Positions 61,215-64,000 of a stretch of 64,000 bases of DNA are shown piece after piece. Within the stretch, counting starts at the first letter, position 1. Each line of letters begins with the position of its first letter. A program made the position numbers and the translations under genes. This DNA comes from Polyangiaceae bacterium (GTDB lineage: Bacteria; Myxococcota_A; Polyangia; Polyangiales; Polyangiaceae), in the NCBI GenBank assembly GCA_025353725.1, contig JANXOF010000037.1:528302-592301 (forward strand). Direction: 5' to 3'. Under the pieces are notes generated by a model. It made no database searches. It worked only from the letters and a program-made list of their open reading frames with translations, and was not told the DNA's origin.

Positions 61215-62741
61215 TTACGGGGCTCGTGCAGCGCGTACGCGGTCGTTGACCGCTGCGCGATCCGCGACCTTTCGTCCGCTCCACACGCCGAGCCCCGCCA
61301 GTCCAAGTCCCGCAAGGACGTCGACGAGGTAGTGCCAGCGAAGGAACATGGTTGCGATCACAATTTGTGATGCAATCATGCCCATCACCGGCCACGTGAA
61401 GCGGAAGACCGGCAGCCGGCGGTGTCGAAGTGAAAACAGCGTCAGGAAGGTGGGCGCGGCGGTATGGAGGCTGGGAAAGATGTCCTTGCGAGCCGCGCCT
61501 TCACCTGAGTCCACCGCCCTTGTAACAAGCTTCCACCAGAATGGACCGTCCAGCGGGTGCTGAAAGTGACCCGCCAAATAGGCGTAGGGCCCATAGGCGG
61601 GTACGAGCATGTAAACGGTTTGCCCGACGCAAAAGATGAACAAGAATCCGAAAGCAAATTCTTGAAGAAGGCGTCCGGGCCGCCCAAAAATTACGAACGG
61701 AACCAGGAACACCAAAATCACGGTGTAGTAGTTGAAGTAGAACAACGAAAACCATTCGGTCGTTGCCGGTCGCACGAACCGGTCCCAGGCTTCGGCGGGC
61801 TCCATGCCGAAGACCGCATGGTCAAATCCGTAGATCGTCGCATCCACTGCGCGCTCCGTCGCCGTCGGAAGGACATAATGAAGCTCCGCAAATGACCCCA
61901 GCACGCCAAAGACGAGGGCGAGGCGCCGAATGAGCTCGCGCCCGGGCGATCGGATTAAGCTCTCGTGCGCGGTCTTCTGCAGGAAAACGTAGGCGCCAAG
62001 GATTACGCCGGTCACCCCGAGAGCCATCGGTCGTCGCGGCCCGCTCCCGGCACCGACCGCTCCGAAGAGAACGCCGAGGTATGCGAGCACCATCCAATCT
62101 TCGGCCATGAGCCGCTCACCGGCCCGACTCAGCCAATCTTCGCCGCACGGATCCCCACCTGGCGGATCGTCCTGCTTCCTCCGATAGCCAAGGAAAATGG
62201 CAGCCACCACGAGCGCGATCGCAGCGATGTCGCGCCAGTCTTGCGGAAACGCGTGCGTCAACGGAGCGCCCTGCCCAGCTGTGGTCGCCGGTGCATCCGC
62301 GGTCCGAGGGTGGGACGCACCGCCGGAGGGTTCGTCTAGTTGCGAGGTGGGAGACTCGAGAGATCCGACTCGCTCGGCACGGTGGTCGAGTCGACACGAG
62401 AGCAACCGGGAAGAGCGAGGGGGACGAGGGATTTCCAAAGGTTCACTGTCTAACGGGTCGCCCTTACGAGAGAATCCGTAGACCTTGTCCTTGAAAGCGG
62501 CGATGCCAAACATGCTCCCGAACTCGGTCGGCGATGCCGCGTTCGTGCACCACGTGCCCTTCTTCACCTGCCCGCGCGTGCTCTTGAGCACACTTTGTGC
62601 GCCCGGGCGAATCGCCTTCACATTGACTTCGATCAACGTGTCGGAGGTGGAGCACGTAGGGGGTTTCGTGGACAAAACGATCCAGCGCATGGCGTTCACC
62701 TCGGCGCCCTCGCTTATGCCCCACACGTGCCGCGCGGACAC
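61215..62741 (-). CDS. PAP2-superfamily membrane phosphatase with a foreign-looking N-terminus
   Basis: A 508-codon frame. Residues about 168-500 are a membrane protein with several helices and the PAP2/inositolphosphotransferase (Aur1-like) motifs KDIFPSLHTA and RWHYLVDVLAG, whose His residues catalyse phosphate transfer. It probably acts on lipid phosphates. Residues 1-95 are different: soluble, Cys-containing (CSTSDTLIEVNVKAIRPG; WCTNAASPTEFGSMFGIAAFKDKVYGFSRKG) and resemble the end of a secreted protein with no fitting signal peptide. The real phosphatase start may be a TTG or GTG between residues 110 and 165; I see no decisive Shine-Dalgarno. The frame may be a chance fusion after a rearrangement. 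Confidence 0.8.
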   Translation of the reverse strand: MSARHVWGISEGAEVNAMRWIVLSTKPPTCSTSDTLIEVNVKAIRPGAQSVLKSTRGQVKKGTWCTNAASPTEFGSMFGIAAFKDKVYGFSRKGDPLDSEPLEIPRPPRSSRLLSCRLDHRAERVGSLESPTSQLDEPSGGASHPRTADAPATTAGQGAPLTHAFPQDWRDIAAIALVVAAIFLGYRRKQDDPPGGDPCGEDWLSRAGERLMAEDWMVLAYLGVLFGAVGAGSGPRRPMALGVTGVILGAYVFLQKTAHESLIRSPGRELIRRLALVFGVLGSFAELHYVLPTATERAVDATIYGFDHAVFGMEPAEAWDRFVRPATTEWFSLFYFNYYTVILVFLVPFVIFGRPGRLLQEFAFGFLFIFCVGQTVYMLVPAYGPYAYLAGHFQHPLDGPFWWKLVTRAVDSGEGAARKDIFPSLHTAAPTFLTLFSLRHRRLPVFRFTWPVMGMIASQIVIATMFLRWHYLVDVLAGLGLAGLGVWSGRKVADRAAVNDRVRAARAP

Positions 62742-63325
62742 CTCCTAAGCGGATGAAATGCCAATATTTAGCGACATTTAAGCGCGACGAGGATGCCGCC
62801 TGACTCGGTCGTTTGCCTGTCATGGAGCGCGCGTTCCTCAAATGGCGGCAGAACCGAACGTCACCCGCGTCGGCGCCACCAGGTCCCGATTCGCCGACCG
62901 CGAGAGGGCGTTGCATCTCGGCGCCAGCACCGATCCCGAGGGCAAGCGGAAGCCATCCCGCGAGCGTCGCAAAGCTTCGTCAGCACTGGGGGCGTAACCT
63001 CGGACGGCACGCATGACGCCGGCCTGGCTGAGGGCGGCTCGACCGCCAACGACTCCGGGGTGATCGATTCCGGGGTTCATGCTTCCGCCGCGGACACCGC
63101 GCATCCGGACGGCGGGAAGGACGCCGGACCCGAAGACCGCGGACATGACGGGTGACCAAACCTCGAGCATTTCGTCCCCCGCTTGAAGGCTTTGCACCCA
63201 TCGACCAACACAGTCACGGAGGCCATGAGGCCCACCAAGGAGAAGAGTGGTGGTATCCCCTCCACGGAGACACGTTCTCGACTTGGAGCCCGTGATGGCC
63301 GAGACTCGCGAGCGTGGAAGTTGGC
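62742..63325. other. Gene-debris region between PAP2 and IS66
   Basis: 584 bp with no intact gene. It holds the lipoprotein-linker remnant at about 62970-63155 (plus strand). The minus-strand frame of 251 codons across it is Arg/Pro-rich and is a shadow. No insertion-sequence terminal inverted repeat was identified by eye. Confidence 0.5.
62970..63155 (+). pseudogene. Lipoprotein linker remnant
   Basis: The last 60 codons of a plus-strand frame read SFVSTGGVTSDGTHDAGLAEG, then DSGVIDSGVHASA and HPDGGKDAGPEDRG, the D/S/G/A-rich linker that follows the lipobox in many lipoproteins of this window. There is no signal peptide before it and no folded domain after the TGA. It looks like a fragment of a lipoprotein gene broken next to the IS66 element. 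Composition-based, so moderate to low confidence. Confidence 0.4.
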
Positions 63326-64000
63326 TTAGCTCGGCGCAGGCTGTTGTTCCGCGGGCGGCACCGTGATGTAGCCGAGCGGCATCGCGAGCTGCTGCGCGTC
63401 GAGGCGAGCCCGCGTTCGCAACCAGTACTTCGGCGCGAGCTCGAGATACCGGTCGCGCGGCCAATACGGCACGACACGAATCATCGCCTCGAGGTAAGAC
63501 TCGGGGTCGAGGTCGTGCAGCATGCACGACGCGATGAGGGAAAACAGGTCGGCCGCCGCTTGCGCGTGAACGCCCGACCCGCAAAACATCCACGCTTTGC
63601 GCCCGACTGCAAGGACTCGCAGGGCGCGCTCACTGGCGTTGTTTTCCAGGCGAAGCCTTCCATCGTCGAGAAAGCGACAGAGCGCGGCGCGCTGGCGGAG
63701 GGCGTACCCAAACGCGTTTGCCACGGGACCGCGCACCTGACGAACGCGCTCGAAGACGTGGCGGTGCCCAACCGAAAAACTCGTCAAGGAGCGGACGGGA
63801 GGCAAGTTGCCTGCGTTCGTGCCGTTGCTTGGGCGCGAGCGATGCCCACTGCTTTTCGAACTCGAACAGGACATGGAGGCGAAGAATCGCGTAGTGCGCG
63901 AGCGCGTCCTTCGTGACGACCGCCGCTTCCCAGAACTTTCGCCGCGCGTGACGAAAGCATCCGACCTCTTGCGGAGACTTATCCCCGGGGTCCAGACGCG
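63326..64000 (-). mobile_element. IS66-family transposase, frameshifted and cut by right edge
   Basis: Two frames together give the C-terminal part of an IS66 TnpC. From the right edge, one frame reads VGCFRHARRKFWEA, ALAHYAILRLHVLFEFEKQW and LLDEFFGWAPPR. The other frame, ending at 63326, reads GYALRQRAALCRFLDDGRLRLENNASERALR, AVGRKAWMFCGSGVHAQAAA and the C-terminal domain to AEQQPAPS. DGRLRLENNASERALR is the IS66 signature around the catalytic Glu. The frames join near 63770, where one surplus base (or two missing) breaks the gene. The N-terminal part, TnpA/TnpB and the right inverted repeat lie beyond the window. Confidence 0.9.

Noticed and set aside
62838..63593. 251-codon minus-strand frame near IS66
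   Set aside because: Arg/Pro-rich, overlaps the real transposase frame, no domain.

Overview
The window looks like chromosome from a GC-rich myxobacterium (Myxococcota, most like the Polyangiales/Labilithrix-Sorangium side; inferred from gene content, not from a marker gene). Support comes from four Ser/Thr protein kinases in 64 kb, an FHA-sigma54 activator, many lipoproteins with D/A/G/S-rich linkers, an OmpA protein with thrombospondin-3 repeats, RCC1-repeat and Cys-rich surface proteins, and a MYXO-CTERM-like tail on an M15 peptidase. Housekeeping content is thin: one tRNA-Leu(UAG), TrhO, MsrA and photolyase. Most of the window is envelope, signalling and stress functions.

Layout. 1-3789 (minus): FHA-sigma54 activator, then two lipoproteins, the last an FGE/SUMF1-like protein cut by the left edge. 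4221-10130: a TrhO-glutathione transferase fusion, Hsp20, tRNA-Leu, an NTF2-like lipoprotein, an unassigned lipoprotein and a Nudix hydrolase. 10182-16606: a lipoprotein, a CNNM/CBS (CorC) gene split by a one-base frameshift, then a minus-strand block of kinase, outer-membrane protein, MsrA and acetyltransferase. 16779-19249: a xanthorhodopsin-type proton-pump gene that is broken (stop at codon 10, missing helices D-G) divergent from an apparently intact carotenoid oxygenase. 19354-24155: Gly-rich lipoprotein, tyrosinase-like lipoprotein, UspA, a caspase-fold-like protein and GlsB. 24184-31269 (minus): kinase, membrane partner and SPRY-like lipoprotein, then an active/inactive M16 peptidase pair.

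31523-43340: an atypical kinase, FeS photolyase, M15 peptidase, KGG stress protein, Cys-rich and OmpA/TSP3 surface proteins (overlapping genes), an amidohydrolase lipoprotein and a berberine-bridge-type oxidase. 43699-49393: kinase with a repeat-rich C-terminus, a stand-alone receiver, a YkgJ / HicA-like / unknown-protein cluster and an NmrA-like reductase. 49408-53398: an exported redox block (c-type haem protein, lipoprotein, Tat-exported DUF1501 protein) divergent from an exported Fe/Mn superoxide dismutase. 53509-58939: a 1567-residue lipoprotein with GGGGxW repeats and 14 RCC1 repeats, divergent from Dps. 59092-64000: papain-like lipoprotein, NikR, a PAP2 phosphatase ORF with a foreign-looking N-terminus, and gene debris leading into a frameshifted IS66 transposase cut by the right edge.

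How it fits together: light and oxidative-stress functions recur (rhodopsin remnant, retinal-forming oxygenase, photolyase, MsrA, SOD, Dps, UspA, Hsp20), together with kinase-centred envelope signalling. The most notable signals are the recently lost rhodopsin beside its likely retinal-forming oxygenase, the TrhO-GST fusion, the exported haem/DUF1501/SOD block, and the giant RCC1 lipoprotein. No CRISPR array, phage region or biosynthetic cluster was seen.
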